Shown here: one piece after another, positions 53,696 through 62,728 of the stretch
Layout of the letters: the number at the start of each line of letters is the position of its first letter
Numbering within the stretch: position 1 is the stretch's first letter
Source of the DNA: Sphingomonas edaphi
GTDB taxonomy: Bacteria; Pseudomonadota; Alphaproteobacteria; Sphingomonadales; Sphingomonadaceae
Reading direction: 5' to 3'
DNA length: 64,000 bases
Assembly (NCBI RefSeq): GCF_003583725.1
Contig: NZ_QXTF01000002.1
Span: 62,001 to 126,000, forward strand
Program-made: the position numbers and the translations under genes
Notes under the pieces: generated by a model
Database searches by the model: none
Seen by the model: the letters and a program-made list of their open reading frames with translations, nothing else
Told to the model about the DNA's origin: nothing

Positions 53696-54270
53696 GGATA
53701 GAGAAGTCCTTCGATCCACTCTCCCTCGATCCGCGTAAACAGGCGGCGTTCGTGGAGGCGGTGGGGACGGTCAGACCAGAACTCGATTCGACGGGGTTCA
53801 ACGCGGAACCCCGTCCACCGGTCCGGTCTTGGCACGTCGCGGCCGGCGAATTGACGAGCCATATCCTCGAACCGGGCCTCGAACGTCTCCCGCCGGTCGA
53901 GCGGCCGGGATTGGATAGAGGCATGGGCGCCCAGCTGCGAATCCCGTCCGCGGGTCGCGAAATAGGCGTCCGCTTCCTCCGGTTGCACTTCACTGACCGG
54001 CCCCTCGATCCGCACCTGACGCCGCAGGGATTTCCAGTGGAAGAGCAAGGCAGAATGGGCGTTGGCCGCCAGCTCGTTGCCCTTTCTGCTATCGGCGTTG
54101 GTGTAAAAGGTGAAACCATCCGGGCCATGGCCCTTCAGAAGGACCATGCGAACCGAAGGTCGTCCGTCTGGCGTTGCGGTCGCCAAGGCCATCGCCTCGG
54201 CGTCATTGAGCTCGCTTTTCCGCGCTTCTTTGAACCAGCTGTCGAACAGGGAAATAGGGTCGTCGGCCAT
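53692..54270 (-). CDS. pdxH: Pyridoxamine 5'-phosphate oxidase
   Basis: FMN enzyme making pyridoxal phosphate. 192 residues. PFDSWFKEARKSE start, MALATATPDGRPSVRMVLLK (FMN site), GFTFYTNADSRKGNELAANA, LFHWKSLRRQVRIEGPVSEV, then the C-terminal FEARFEDMARQF and PHRLHERRLFTRI. All hallmark segments intact. First gene of a minus-strand run with CDF, PhzF and SnoaL genes. Divergent from the DnaJ-like gene. Confidence 0.96.
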   Translation of the reverse strand: MADDPISLFDSWFKEARKSELNDAEAMALATATPDGRPSVRMVLLKGHGPDGFTFYTNADSRKGNELAANAHSALLFHWKSLRRQVRIEGPVSEVQPEEADAYFATRGRDSQLGAHASIQSRPLDRRETFEARFEDMARQFAGRDVPRPDRWTGFRVEPRRIEFWSDRPHRLHERRLFTRIEGEWIEGLLYP

Positions 54271-54404
54271 GCCGCGCGTTTGCCCCCTCGAGCGGCGCGT
54301 GTCGAGGCTCCGTTCAGCGTTCGGCGTACGCCGCCTAGAGCGCCGTAAAGCTTGACGGGAACGCGGCTCATCCCGAAACGGGGGGACTGAACGAAGGGGC
54401 CGTG

Positions 54405-55367
54405 ATGGATCTTTATCAGCAGTTGGGTGTGCAGCGGGGCGCGAGCGATGGCGAAATTAAGAAGGCCTATCGCAGTCTAGCCAAACAGCTGCATCCGGAC
54501 CGCAACAAGGATAACCCCAAGGCAGCGGAGCGCTTTGCCAAAGTCACCCACGCCTATGACCTTCTTTCCGACAAGGACAAGCGGGCGCGTTACGATCGTG
54601 GTGAAATCGACGAGGACGGCAATCCGCGTATGCCTTTCGGCGGCGGATTCGGGGGTGGTGCCGGGGGCGCTCGGCCAGGTGGTGGCTACGAAAGCTATCC
54701 GGGCGGCGCGGGCGGCGGCTTTCAGGGGGCCGATGCAGCTGACCTTTCCGACCTGTTCGAAGGCCTGTTCGGTGCGGCAGCAGGCGCGCGGCGCAGCAAC
54801 ACCGGCAATGGCCCGTTCGGCGGTTTCAACCGGGCCCGGCCGCCACAAAAGGGCGCGGATGTCGCCTATCGGCTGAAAGTGCCCTTCGTCGATGCGGCGA
54901 CGCTGAAGGAGCAGCGCATCAAGCTGGCCGAAAACAAGATGATTGACCTGAAACTGCCCAAGGGGGTCGATGACGGCACGCGCATCCGCCTCGCTGGACA
55001 GGGGAAGGAAGGCCCGGGTGGGCGGGGTGACGCGCTTGTGACAATCGAGATCGCGCCTCACGCCTTTTACGTCCGTGACGGCAAGAACATCCGCCTGACC
55101 CTACCCGTGACGCTGAAGGAAGCGGTGCTGGGCGCAAAGGTCAAGGTGCCGACACCGGAGGGTCCGGTGATGCTGACCGTTCCAAAAGGAACGTCGTCCG
55201 GCAAGGTTCTGCGTCTGAAGGGTCGGGGCTTCACGGCCAAAGACGGAACCCGGGGCGATCTGCTAGTCGAACTGGCGGTAGACCTGCCTGCGTCGGACGA
55301 AGCGTTGCAACGCTTTGCCGAGCAATGGGACGGCGGCGGCAACCCAAGGGCGTCGTTTGGGGTTTGA
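54405..55367 (+). CDS. cbpA: DnaJ-like co-chaperone (CbpA type)
   Basis: 320 residues. J-domain with [23 protein letters not shown] then [19 protein letters not shown] Gly-rich linker ([16 protein letters not shown]) follows, then two DnaJ C-terminal barrel domains ([40 protein letters not shown]). No zinc-finger domain, so it is CbpA-like rather than DnaJ. It stimulates DnaK and helps fold proteins. Start ATG follows directly a GTG, with GAAGGGGCC as ribosome-binding site; I choose the ATG. YihY follows 9 nt later. Confidence 0.93.
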   Translation: MDLYQQLGVQRGASDGEIKKAYRSLAKQLHPDRNKDNPKAAERFAKVTHAYDLLSDKDKRARYDRGEIDEDGNPRMPFGGGFGGGAGGARPGGGYESYPGGAGGGFQGADAADLSDLFEGLFGAAAGARRSNTGNGPFGGFNRARPPQKGADVAYRLKVPFVDAATLKEQRIKLAENKMIDLKLPKGVDDGTRIRLAGQGKEGPGGRGDALVTIEIAPHAFYVRDGKNIRLTLPVTLKEAVLGAKVKVPTPEGPVMLTVPKGTSSGKVLRLKGRGFTAKDGTRGDLLVELAVDLPASDEALQRFAEQWDGGGNPRASFGV

Positions 55368-55376
55368 CCTTCCTCG

Positions 55377-56411
55377 ATGAAGGACCTTCATCCCCACTCG
55401 CCTGAAGAGCGGCGCAAGCGTCTCGCCAGGCTGCGCGCTCGCTTCGGCAAGGCCGCAATCGAGCGGGCCAAACAGGAAATCAAGCCGCTGATCGTCGCCA
55501 AGCGAGTGGCGATCGGCGTCTACGACGACGGCTTCATCCACGCCGGAAACCTCGCCTATCTCGCGTTATTGGCTATATTCCCTTTCCTCATCCTAGCGGC
55601 CGCCGTCGCGCGCATCTTTGGACGGACGGAGGATACGGCGCTAACCGTTGCGACCATCCTTGGCCGCTTGCCGCCGGCCGTACGAGGCGTATTGGAAGGC
55701 CCGATCGACGAGGTGCTGCAGGGGCGGTCGGGCGCGCTGCTCTGGTTCGGCGCGCTGGTCGGCCTGTGGACCGCAGCCAGCTTCATTGAAACGATCCGCG
55801 ACATTCTTCGTCGAGCCTATGGCGTAAAATATTCGGCCAGCTTCTGGCAGTATCGGCTGGCTTCGATGGCTGTAATCTTGGGCTCGGTGGTTCTGTTGTT
55901 CATCGCGTTCGGCGTGACTGTGCTTCTGACGTCTGTTCACCAGTTCGTCGTGGCGCAGCTGCCGTTCTCGGAAGGGCTCGGTCACCAGCTCGGCTTCTAC
56001 CGCATCATTCCCGCCGTCACGCTGTTCGCGACCTTCTACGTCATTTTTCTCGCGCTGACCCCTGCGCGCTACCGAACGATCGAATGCCGCAAATGGCCGG
56101 GGGCATTCATCGCCACTGTATGGTGGCTGGTAACCGTCGAGCTGCTACCCCGGGTCATTGGCTTGTTCGGCGGCTATGAACTAACCTACGGTAGCCTGGC
56201 GGGGGTCATGGTTGCGCTCATCTTTTTCTTCGTTATCGGCCTCGGCGTGGTGGCAGGGGCGGAACTCAACGCTGCACTGGTCGAGCCTGGCGGAAAGGCG
56301 CTAAGGGGCGAGCATTACGAGGGGCCGTACGAAGCGGAACTTCCGGTCGAAGAGCCGGCCCCCGAGGAAGAAATGGGGCGCGCCGAGATGCGCAGGAAAA
56401 AAGGGAACTAG
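55377..56411 (+). CDS. YihY/BrkB-family inner-membrane protein
   Basis: 344 residues with six hydrophobic segments. Conserved YihY region: VYDDGFIHAGNLAYLALLAI with the following FPFLILAAAVARIFG, LWTAASFIETIRDILRRAYG, and YGSLAGVMVALIFFFVIGLG near the end, finishing with an acidic C-terminal tail (PVEEPAPEEEMGR). The family was mislabelled as a ribonuclease; its actual function is unclear. Coupled closely with cbpA (upstream) and fabI (3 nt downstream). Confidence 0.91.
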   Translation: MKDLHPHSPEERRKRLARLRARFGKAAIERAKQEIKPLIVAKRVAIGVYDDGFIHAGNLAYLALLAIFPFLILAAAVARIFGRTEDTALTVATILGRLPPAVRGVLEGPIDEVLQGRSGALLWFGALVGLWTAASFIETIRDILRRAYGVKYSASFWQYRLASMAVILGSVVLLFIAFGVTVLLTSVHQFVVAQLPFSEGLGHQLGFYRIIPAVTLFATFYVIFLALTPARYRTIECRKWPGAFIATVWWLVTVELLPRVIGLFGGYELTYGSLAGVMVALIFFFVIGLGVVAGAELNAALVEPGGKALRGEHYEGPYEAELPVEEPAPEEEMGRAEMRRKKGN

Positions 56412-56414
56412 CCG

Positions 56415-57218
56415 ATGGGCGGCATCATGGCAGGCAAGCGCGGGCTCATCATGGGCCTGGCAAACGACCGGTCACTGGCGTGGGGCATCGCGAAGCAACT
56501 GCGGGAGCAGGGCGCGGAGCTGGCATTCAGCTATCAGGGCGAAGCGCTCGAAAAGCGGGTAAGGCCGTTGGCCGAGCAGCTGGGGAGCGACTTGCTGATT
56601 GATTGCGACGTTGGCGAGATGGGCAAGCTCGACGAGGCATTCGATGCGTTGAAGGCACGCTGGGACGGGCTCGATTTCGTCGTCCATGCGATCGGCTTCT
56701 CCGACAAGAACGAGCTTCGCGGCGGCTATGTTGATACCAGCCTCGACAATTTCCTGATGACCATGAACATCTCGGTCTACAGCTTTGTTGCCGTCGCGGC
56801 ACGGGCTCGCGGGATGATGAGGCCCGGCGGTTCGCTATTGACGCTCAGCTATTATGGCGCCGAAAAAGTCATTCCTCATTACAATGTGATGGGCGTGGCC
56901 AAGGCCGCGCTCGAAACCTCGGTAAAGTACCTTGCCGCCGACCTTGGACCCGAAGGCCTTCGCGTAAATGCGATCAGCGCCGGCCCGATCAAGACGCTGG
57001 CGGCCAGCGGCATCGGTGACTTCCGCTACATCATGAAGTGGAACGAGTATAATTCGCCGCTACGGCGCAACGTGACGATCGAGGACGTTGGCGGCGCCGG
57101 ATTATACCTACTCAGCGACCTCGCCTCGGGCGTAACCGGCGAAATCCATCATGTCGACGCCGGCTACAACGTCGTGGGCATGAAGGCCGAGGACGCCCCG
57201 GACATCGCGACGGTCTGA
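56415..57218 (+). CDS. fabI: Enoyl-ACP reductase (NADH)
   Basis: Last reductive step of fatty-acid elongation. 267 residues, SDR fold. GKRGLIMGLANDRSLAWGIA forms the cofactor site, VHAIGFSDKNEL follows, and the active-site Tyr-x6-Lys with the upstream Tyr is in SYYGAEKVIPHYNVMGVAKA. The FabI style with SYYGAEK predicts sensitivity to triclosan-like inhibitors as in other FabI enzymes (family knowledge). Alternative start 12 nt in is possible. acyP follows by 2 nt. Confidence 0.95.
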   Translation: MGGIMAGKRGLIMGLANDRSLAWGIAKQLREQGAELAFSYQGEALEKRVRPLAEQLGSDLLIDCDVGEMGKLDEAFDALKARWDGLDFVVHAIGFSDKNELRGGYVDTSLDNFLMTMNISVYSFVAVAARARGMMRPGGSLLTLSYYGAEKVIPHYNVMGVAKAALETSVKYLAADLGPEGLRVNAISAGPIKTLAASGIGDFRYIMKWNEYNSPLRRNVTIEDVGGAGLYLLSDLASGVTGEIHHVDAGYNVVGMKAEDAPDIATV

Positions 57219-57220
57219 TC

Positions 57221-57493
57221 ATGGCCGTCGCCCGCCGCGTGGTCGTGACCGGTCGAGTGCAAGGTGTCTTTTTCCGCGCATGGACCAAGCAGCAGGCGGA
57301 CGACTTGGGCGTCAGTGGCTGGGTGCGCAACAGAGCCGACGGCAGCGTCGAGGCGTTAGTCGCGGGCGATCCGGAAGCTGTCCGAGCGCTGATCGACCGG
57401 ATGTGCCATGGCCCGTCCGCAGCACGCGTCGACCGTCTGGATGAAGAGCTAGCCGACATGCCGCGAGAAAGCGGTTTCGCCGTGACCCATTAG
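57221..57493 (+). CDS. acyP: Acylphosphatase
   Basis: 90 residues; hydrolyses acyl phosphates. The catalytic arginine is in VTGRVQGVFFRAWTKQQA and the catalytic asparagine in SGWVRNRADGSVEALVAGD, correct spacing for the family. Complete and small as expected. Co-oriented with fabI, 2 nt apart. Its 3' end overlaps serA by 4 nt in convergent orientation. Confidence 0.93.
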   Translation: MAVARRVVVTGRVQGVFFRAWTKQQADDLGVSGWVRNRADGSVEALVAGDPEAVRALIDRMCHGPSAARVDRLDEELADMPRESGFAVTH

Positions 57494-59070
57494 AATCGCA
57501 GCGGAACCACCTCGCGCACGCCTTCGAGACCGCATAACGTCTTCACAACTGTTTGCGGTACATCGCCATCGACCGCGACCAACGCCACAGCCTCGCCGCC
57601 CGCTGCGCGTCGGCCAAGGTTGAAGGTGGCGATGTTGATTCCCGCCTGCCCGAGCGCGGTGCCCAGCTTGCCGATGAAGCCAGGCGTGTCGGTGTTGACG
57701 ATGTAGATCATTGACCCGGCCAGCTCGGCCTCGACCTCCACGCCGAACATTTCGACAAGGCGAGGGGCCCTGTTTCCGAACAGGGTACCCGCAACGCGGC
57801 GCGTGCCCTTCGACGTCACCACCTCGACCGCCACCAAGGTGTGGTAGTCCCCCTCTCGGTCGTGGCGAACCTCCCGCACGTCGAGTCCGCGCTCCTTAGC
57901 GAGGAACGGTGCATTCACCATGTTCACCGTCTGCGAATAGGTACCCATCAGCCCGGCCAGCACGGCACCCGTTATCGGCTTCTGATTGAGCTGGGCGGCG
58001 GCGCCCTCGACCTCCACGGCGACCGAGCGAACGTCCTCTCCAACAATCTGGCCGACCAGCTTGCCCAGATTTTCCGCCAGCGTCATGTAGGGTCGCAGGC
58101 GCGGCGCCTCCTCGGCGCTGAGGCTCGGCATGTTGATGGCGTTGGTGACGCCGCCCAGCAGCAAGTAGTCGCTCATCTGTTCCGCAACCTGGATGGCCAC
58201 GTTGACCTGAGCCTCGTTGGTGGAAGCGCCAAGGTGAGGTGTCGAGATGAAGTTCGGGGTCCCGAACAGCGGCGAGTCCTTGGCGGGCTCGGTCTCGAAT
58301 ACATCGAGGGCCGCGCCGGCCACTTGGCCACTGTCGAGTGCGTCCTTTAAGGCTGCCTCATCGATCAGGCCGCCGCGCGCGCAATTGACGATGCGTACGC
58401 CCGGTTTGGTTTTGGCCAGCGCACCGCGACTCAGGATTCCGCGCGTTTGATCAGTCAGCGGCGTGTGAAGGGTGATGAAGTCCGCGCGCTTCAAGAGTTC
58501 TTCGAGCTCGACCTTTTCAATGCCGATTTCGATCGCACGCTCGGGCGTGAGAAATGGGTCGTAGGCGACAACCTTCATCTTCAACCCGAGCGCCCGGCTA
58601 GCGACGATTGAGCCAATATTGCCCGCTCCGATAAGCCCGAGCGTTTTTCCGGTCACCTCGACGCCCATGAAGCGGTTTTTTTCCCACTTGCCCGCTTGGG
58701 TCGACGCATCGGCTTCTGGAAGTTGGCGCGCGAGGGCGAACATGAGGGCGATGGCATGCTCTGCGGTTGTGATCGAATTGCCGAACGGCGTGTTCATGAC
58801 GACGACGCCGCGCGCCGTCGCCGCAGGGATATCGACATTGTCGACGCCGATACCGGCGCGGCCGACGACCTTGAGGCGGGTTGCGGCATCGAGCAGATCT
58901 TTCGTGACCTTCGTCGAACTGCGGATCGCCAGCCCGTCATACTTGCCGACGATTGCCTTGAGTTGCTCCGGCGTCTGGCCGTCCATCTCGTCGACCTCGA
59001 CGCCGCGCTCGCGAAAAATCGCGGCGGCCCGGGGATCCATCTTGTCGGAAATTAGTACGCGGACCGTCAT
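57490..59070 (-). CDS. serA: D-3-phosphoglycerate dehydrogenase
   Basis: First step of serine synthesis: 3-phosphoglycerate to 3-phosphohydroxypyruvate. 526 residues, long form. Rossmann motif [20 protein letters not shown] near residue 150, catalytic histidine in [18 protein letters not shown] near residue 280, the intervening (ASB) domain from about 315, and a C-terminal ACT domain ([20 protein letters not shown]) for serine feedback. Start overlaps the serC stop by 4 nt. Usual two-gene serC-serA operon. Confidence 0.96.
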   Translation of the reverse strand: MTVRVLISDKMDPRAAAIFRERGVEVDEMDGQTPEQLKAIVGKYDGLAIRSSTKVTKDLLDAATRLKVVGRAGIGVDNVDIPAATARGVVVMNTPFGNSITTAEHAIALMFALARQLPEADASTQAGKWEKNRFMGVEVTGKTLGLIGAGNIGSIVASRALGLKMKVVAYDPFLTPERAIEIGIEKVELEELLKRADFITLHTPLTDQTRGILSRGALAKTKPGVRIVNCARGGLIDEAALKDALDSGQVAGAALDVFETEPAKDSPLFGTPNFISTPHLGASTNEAQVNVAIQVAEQMSDYLLLGGVTNAINMPSLSAEEAPRLRPYMTLAENLGKLVGQIVGEDVRSVAVEVEGAAAQLNQKPITGAVLAGLMGTYSQTVNMVNAPFLAKERGLDVREVRHDREGDYHTLVAVEVVTSKGTRRVAGTLFGNRAPRLVEMFGVEVEAELAGSMIYIVNTDTPGFIGKLGTALGQAGINIATFNLGRRAAGGEAVALVAVDGDVPQTVVKTLCGLEGVREVVPLRF

Positions 59071-60188
59071 TGCAAATTCTCCCAGGCCCAATCGAGCCAC
59101 GGCCCAAGGGCGTCGATGTCGGCAGCGTCGACGGTCGCCCCGCACCAGATGCGAAGGCCCGGCGGCGCGTCACGATAGCCGGCAATGTCGTAAGCAACGT
59201 CCTCCTGCTCGAGCAATTTGGCGAAGCGCTTGATTACGTCGGCGTTGGCGCCAGCGACGCTCAGGCAGACGCTTGTCTTTGATCGGGTCGAGGGATCGGA
59301 AGCGAGGTACCCGAGCCATTCGCGCTCTGCGACAATGCGGCCGAGCGCGCTGGCGTTGGCGTCGGTGCGTGCCATCAAACCTTGGAGGCCGCCGACCGAA
59401 TTTGCCCACTCCAGCGCGAAAATCGCGTCCTCCACCGCCAGCATGGACGGCGTGTTGATGGTTTCGCCGGTGAAAATGCTCTCGATCAGCTTTCCTCCCT
59501 TTGTTAGCCGGAAGATCTTCGGCAACGGTCGGTCGGGTGTGAAACTTTCCAGCCGTTCGACGGCCCGGGGGCCGAGAATTAGGACACCGTGAGCGCCTTC
59601 GCCGCCCAGCACTTTTTGCCAGCTGAAGGTCGCGACATCGACCTTGTCCCACGGGATGTCATAGGCGAACACAGCGCTGGTCGCGTCGGCGAAACTGAGG
59701 CCTTCCCGATCGTCCGCGATCCAGTCACCGTCCGGGACCCGAACTCCGCTGGTCGTGCCGTTCCAAGTGAACAGCACGTCGTGACGCCAGTCCACCTGTT
59801 TGAGGTCCGGAAGCTGGCCATAATCGGCGCGGATGACGGTAGGGTTCAACTGCAGTTGCTTCACCGTGTCGGTAACCCAGCCTTCGCCGAAGCTTTCCCA
59901 CGCCAAGGCGGTCACGGGACGCTGGCCGAGCATCGACCACATCGCCATTTCGAATGCGCCAGTGTCAGAAGCAGGGACGATGCCGATGCGGTGCGTGTCG
60001 GGCAACTCCAGCATCCCCCGCATTAAACCGATGCAATAGCGCAGGCGTTCCTTGCCCAGTCCGCTGCGATGCGAGCGGCCGAGGATACGGGTATCGATCT
60101 TATCGGCGTCCCAGCCCGGGGGCTTGGCGCATGGACCGGAAGAAAAATACGGCCGCGCGGGACGCACGGCTGGCGTTTTGTTCGTCAC
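59067..60188 (-). CDS. serC: Phosphoserine aminotransferase
   Basis: Second step of serine synthesis. 373 residues, class V PLP enzyme. [17 protein letters not shown] start, [29 protein letters not shown] near residue 75, [17 protein letters not shown], and the PLP lysine in [17 protein letters not shown] near residue 190. The GTG start has the near-perfect ribosome-binding site GAGGAGAG five bases upstream. That site lies inside a small leader hairpin. serA follows, overlapping by 4 nt. Confidence 0.95.
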   Translation of the reverse strand: MTNKTPAVRPARPYFSSGPCAKPPGWDADKIDTRILGRSHRSGLGKERLRYCIGLMRGMLELPDTHRIGIVPASDTGAFEMAMWSMLGQRPVTALAWESFGEGWVTDTVKQLQLNPTVIRADYGQLPDLKQVDWRHDVLFTWNGTTSGVRVPDGDWIADDREGLSFADATSAVFAYDIPWDKVDVATFSWQKVLGGEGAHGVLILGPRAVERLESFTPDRPLPKIFRLTKGGKLIESIFTGETINTPSMLAVEDAIFALEWANSVGGLQGLMARTDANASALGRIVAEREWLGYLASDPSTRSKTSVCLSVAGANADVIKRFAKLLEQEDVAYDIAGYRDAPPGLRIWCGATVDAADIDALGPWLDWAWENLQ

Positions 60189-60590
60189 AATAACTCTCCT
60201 CGCAGAGAGCACGCGCCGCGTTGGGACGGCGTGGCCCGTCGCAGGGTGTAGCGGCTAAAGCTCTGGCGCGAAACCGGCTTGTTGGACCGTCGACGAACGG
60301 AGGGATTCGACGACGAACGACCAATTCCGATGCTAAACTTCCGTTAAATATGCAACATAACGCAAGTTTCAGCTTCAATTCGTCGTAGCGGCCGGACGGT
60401 TCACCCTGTCCAAGGGAACCGAGTGTTGAATTGCTTAACCACTCCGGGTCAGTTTCATCCTCGTCGACAAGGTGGTGGGCAACTACCTGTCGGTTCGAAG
60501 GGGCTGGGGAGCTCCATGACTTTGAATTTTCGCGCCGGAATCCTTCGGGCTTCCGACGGCTGTAATTGAGTTAGGGAGCAGTCAGGCACC
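60189..60590. other. 402-nt intergenic region between divergent serC and M23 peptidase genes
   Basis: No convincing gene. It holds the serC leader hairpins at the left end, an AT-richer stretch around 60330-60365 that likely contains promoters for one or both genes, a GATTC methylation-type site near 60303, and near 60536-60555 a hairpin pairing CGGAA with TTCCG around a CC-TTCG-GG UUCG tetraloop, in the leader of the M23 gene. No tRNA and no repeat were seen. Confidence 0.6.
60194..60240 (-). promoter_or_regulatory. serC leader hairpins sequestering the ribosome-binding site
   Basis: On the minus strand CTCTC (60205-60209) pairs with GAGAG (60194-60198), which is part of the serC Shine-Dalgarno. 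Just upstream, two stems compete for the same bases: GACGG/CCGTC (60225-60240) and GCCG/CGGC (60215-60230). The mutually exclusive pairing could serve as a translational switch. Bacterial serC leader motifs are known in alphaproteobacteria, but I cannot confirm a match. Confidence 0.4.
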
Positions 60591-61547
60591 ATGACCCAGG
60601 CAACACTCGCTTCGGGAAAGCTTTTCAGGGATCGTGACTTCTTCATTCACGATGGCAACCACCTTCGCCGGTTACGCCTTTCGGCGCCGGTGCAGATGGC
60701 GATGCTCGTCGCTGCGGTCGTCGTCCTTCTCTGGTCCGCTTTTGCGACTGCCCGCATTCTTCTCACTCCCATTGCCGTCCCCGCCCAGCCCGCCGCCGCC
60801 GTGTCCACCGACCTCGTTCGTCTCGCCGCCGCCACCGAAGCGCGCGTGAAGCAAATTGAGCATCGCCAGCAGGTGCTTGCCGCCATGCTGTCGGGGGCCA
60901 AGGTTGATCCCGAAGTCATTGCCGAATTGGGCTATACCGTCGCGGCTGACGGGAAGCTCGCCCAAGGCGGCCCGTTCGATTCCGCCAGCAAGTCTGACCC
61001 TACCTTCAAGTCGCTGTTCACCAGCTGGAAGAAGCTCGACAACATTACTGACAGCGCGATCGCGGTGCCGTCGGACAAGCCGGTTAAGACCGCCGAGTTC
61101 ACCTCGGGCTACGGCATTCGTTCCGATCCCTTCCGCGGCAGCGCCGCCAAGCATGCCGGTATCGACCTTGCCGCCCCGGTCGGCACACCGATCTATGCGA
61201 CCGCTGACGGCGTCGTCAGCGAAGCGGGCTACAATCGCGGCGGTTACGGCAACCTCATCAAACTGACTCACGGCAAGGGCATCGAAACCCGCTACGGTCA
61301 TCTTTCGTCGATCCTCGTTCGCTCAGGTCAACGCGTTGTTCGCGGGCAGCAGATCGGTCGCATGGGCTCGACCGGCCGTTCGACCGGCAGCCACCTTCAC
61401 TACGAAGTTCGGATCGACGGCCGCGCAGTGAACCCGATCCCGTTCATGCGTTCCAACGAGTATCTGCTCGCCATGCAGAAGAATGGCGCCGGCGCTCATG
61501 CGATGGACGCGGTTGCTCTGGGCGGCCCGACCGGCGGCAAGCGCTAA
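60591..61547 (+). CDS. M23-family (LytM) peptidoglycan endopeptidase, membrane-anchored
   Basis: 318 residues. A single N-terminal membrane anchor (MAMLVAAVVVLLWSAFATAR) near residue 40, a helical linker, and a C-terminal M23 domain: YGIRSDPFRGSAAKHAGIDL with the first zinc ligands, RYGHLSSILVRSGQRVVRG, and SHLHYEVRIDGRA with HxH. Such proteins hydrolyse or regulate hydrolysis of cell-wall cross-links. It is divergent from serC with a long intergenic region. The domain appears catalytically complete. Confidence 0.92.
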   Translation: MTQATLASGKLFRDRDFFIHDGNHLRRLRLSAPVQMAMLVAAVVVLLWSAFATARILLTPIAVPAQPAAAVSTDLVRLAAATEARVKQIEHRQQVLAAMLSGAKVDPEVIAELGYTVAADGKLAQGGPFDSASKSDPTFKSLFTSWKKLDNITDSAIAVPSDKPVKTAEFTSGYGIRSDPFRGSAAKHAGIDLAAPVGTPIYATADGVVSEAGYNRGGYGNLIKLTHGKGIETRYGHLSSILVRSGQRVVRGQQIGRMGSTGRSTGSHLHYEVRIDGRAVNPIPFMRSNEYLLAMQKNGAGAHAMDAVALGGPTGGKR

Positions 61548-61584
61548 GCTTGTCGATAGGGGCGATCGCCCCTATCTCGCGGCC

Positions 61585-61908
61585 GTGACATCCTTGACCC
61601 TTTCCCCAAGCGCCGCAAAGCGCGTTGCCTTCATCGCCGACAAGCAGGGCAAGCCCGCGGTGCTGCGCTTGGCTGTTGACGGCGGCGGTTGCGCAGGCTT
61701 TTCCTATCGGTTCGCGCTTGGCGAGGTAGAGGATGGCGACTCGGTGACCTCGACCGACGGCGTCACCTTGGTCGTCGATCCTGTCAGCCTTGATCTCGTC
61801 GAAGGCTCGCAGGTTGACTATATAGAGGATCTTGGCGGCGCGGCGTTCAAGGTCACGAATCCCAATGCAGCCTCCGGCTGTGGCTGTGGATCCAGCTTTT
61901 CCGTTTGA
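61585..61908 (+). CDS. erpA: Iron-sulfur cluster insertion protein ErpA/HesB type
   Basis: 107 residues. A-type carrier with the three conserved cysteines: first in VDGGGCAGFSYRF, the pair in SGCGCGSSF at the C-terminus. LTLSPSAAKRVAFIADKQGK is the usual N-terminus. It delivers [4Fe-4S] or [2Fe-2S] clusters to target enzymes. Start GTG is taken because an upstream frame crosses the M23 stop region. Follows M23 by 37 nt, xth comes next on the same strand. Confidence 0.9.
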   Translation: MTSLTLSPSAAKRVAFIADKQGKPAVLRLAVDGGGCAGFSYRFALGEVEDGDSVTSTDGVTLVVDPVSLDLVEGSQVDYIEDLGGAAFKVTNPNAASGCGCGSSFSV

Positions 61909-61954
61909 GCCGATCCCGGGTGACGGCATGCGCTGCCGGCGCTAAGCGGTTCGC

Positions 61955-62728
61955 ATGAAGCTCGTCACCTTCAACATCAACGGCATTCGCGCCCGCCTGC
62001 CGCGCCTCATTGAGTATTTGCAGCGCGAACAGCCGGACATCGCCTGCCTTCAAGAATTGAAATGCGCTGACGACGCGCTGCCGATCGGTGAGATCGAGGC
62101 ACTAGGCTATCATGCGGTCTGGCATGGCCAGAAGGGCTTTAACGGTGTCGCCATCCTGGCGAAGGACGAGGCGCCGGTCCTCCGGCAGGTTGGGTTGCCG
62201 GGTGACCCTCACGACACGCATAGCCGCTACATCGAGGCGGAGGCCAAGGGTCTGATTGTTGCATCGATCTACCTGCCCAACGGCAATCCGATCGGCACAG
62301 AGAAGTTCGATTACAAATTGCGGTGGATGGAGCGGTTGCGCGATCGGGCCGGGACCATTCTCACGGAGGAGCGGCCCGCCGTGTTGGCGGGGGATTATAA
62401 TGTCATTCCCGAAGACCGGGACACGTTCAGCCGACGGGCGATGGCAGGCGACGCGCTATTCCAGCCGGAAAGCCAGGCGGCATTCCGCCGCATCGTCCTT
62501 CAGGGTTGGACCGACGCGCTGCGTGCCATCAAACCCGCGGAAGACCGGCTCTACACATTCTGGGATTATCAGGCGGGCGCCTGGGCCCGCGACGCGGGAT
62601 TTCGCATCGATCACCTGCTTTGTTCGCCCCAGACCGCGGATCGCCTGCGCGGGGCGGAAGTCCACAAATGGGCGCGCGCCGAGGAAAAGGCGTCCGATCA
62701 CGCGCCCGTAGCAATCGAGCTAGCCTAG
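61955..62728 (+). CDS. xth: Exodeoxyribonuclease III
   Basis: 257 residues; AP endonuclease and 3'-repair phosphodiesterase of base-excision repair. The ExoIII fold shows LVTFNINGIRARLPRLIEYL, CLQELKCADDALP with the metal glutamate, RYIEAEAKGLIVASIYLPNG, LAGDYNVIPEDRDTF, and the C-terminal FRIDHLLCSPQ and SDHAPVAIELA. All signatures intact. Its 3' end overlaps the opposing gene by 9 nt. Confidence 0.95.
   Translation: MKLVTFNINGIRARLPRLIEYLQREQPDIACLQELKCADDALPIGEIEALGYHAVWHGQKGFNGVAILAKDEAPVLRQVGLPGDPHDTHSRYIEAEAKGLIVASIYLPNGNPIGTEKFDYKLRWMERLRDRAGTILTEERPAVLAGDYNVIPEDRDTFSRRAMAGDALFQPESQAAFRRIVLQGWTDALRAIKPAEDRLYTFWDYQAGAWARDAGFRIDHLLCSPQTADRLRGAEVHKWARAEEKASDHAPVAIELA

Noticed and set aside
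60516-60566. 16-codon upstream frame before the M23 peptidase (ATG ACT TTG).
   Set aside because: Too short to judge; no ribosome-binding site of quality and no overlap with the next gene.
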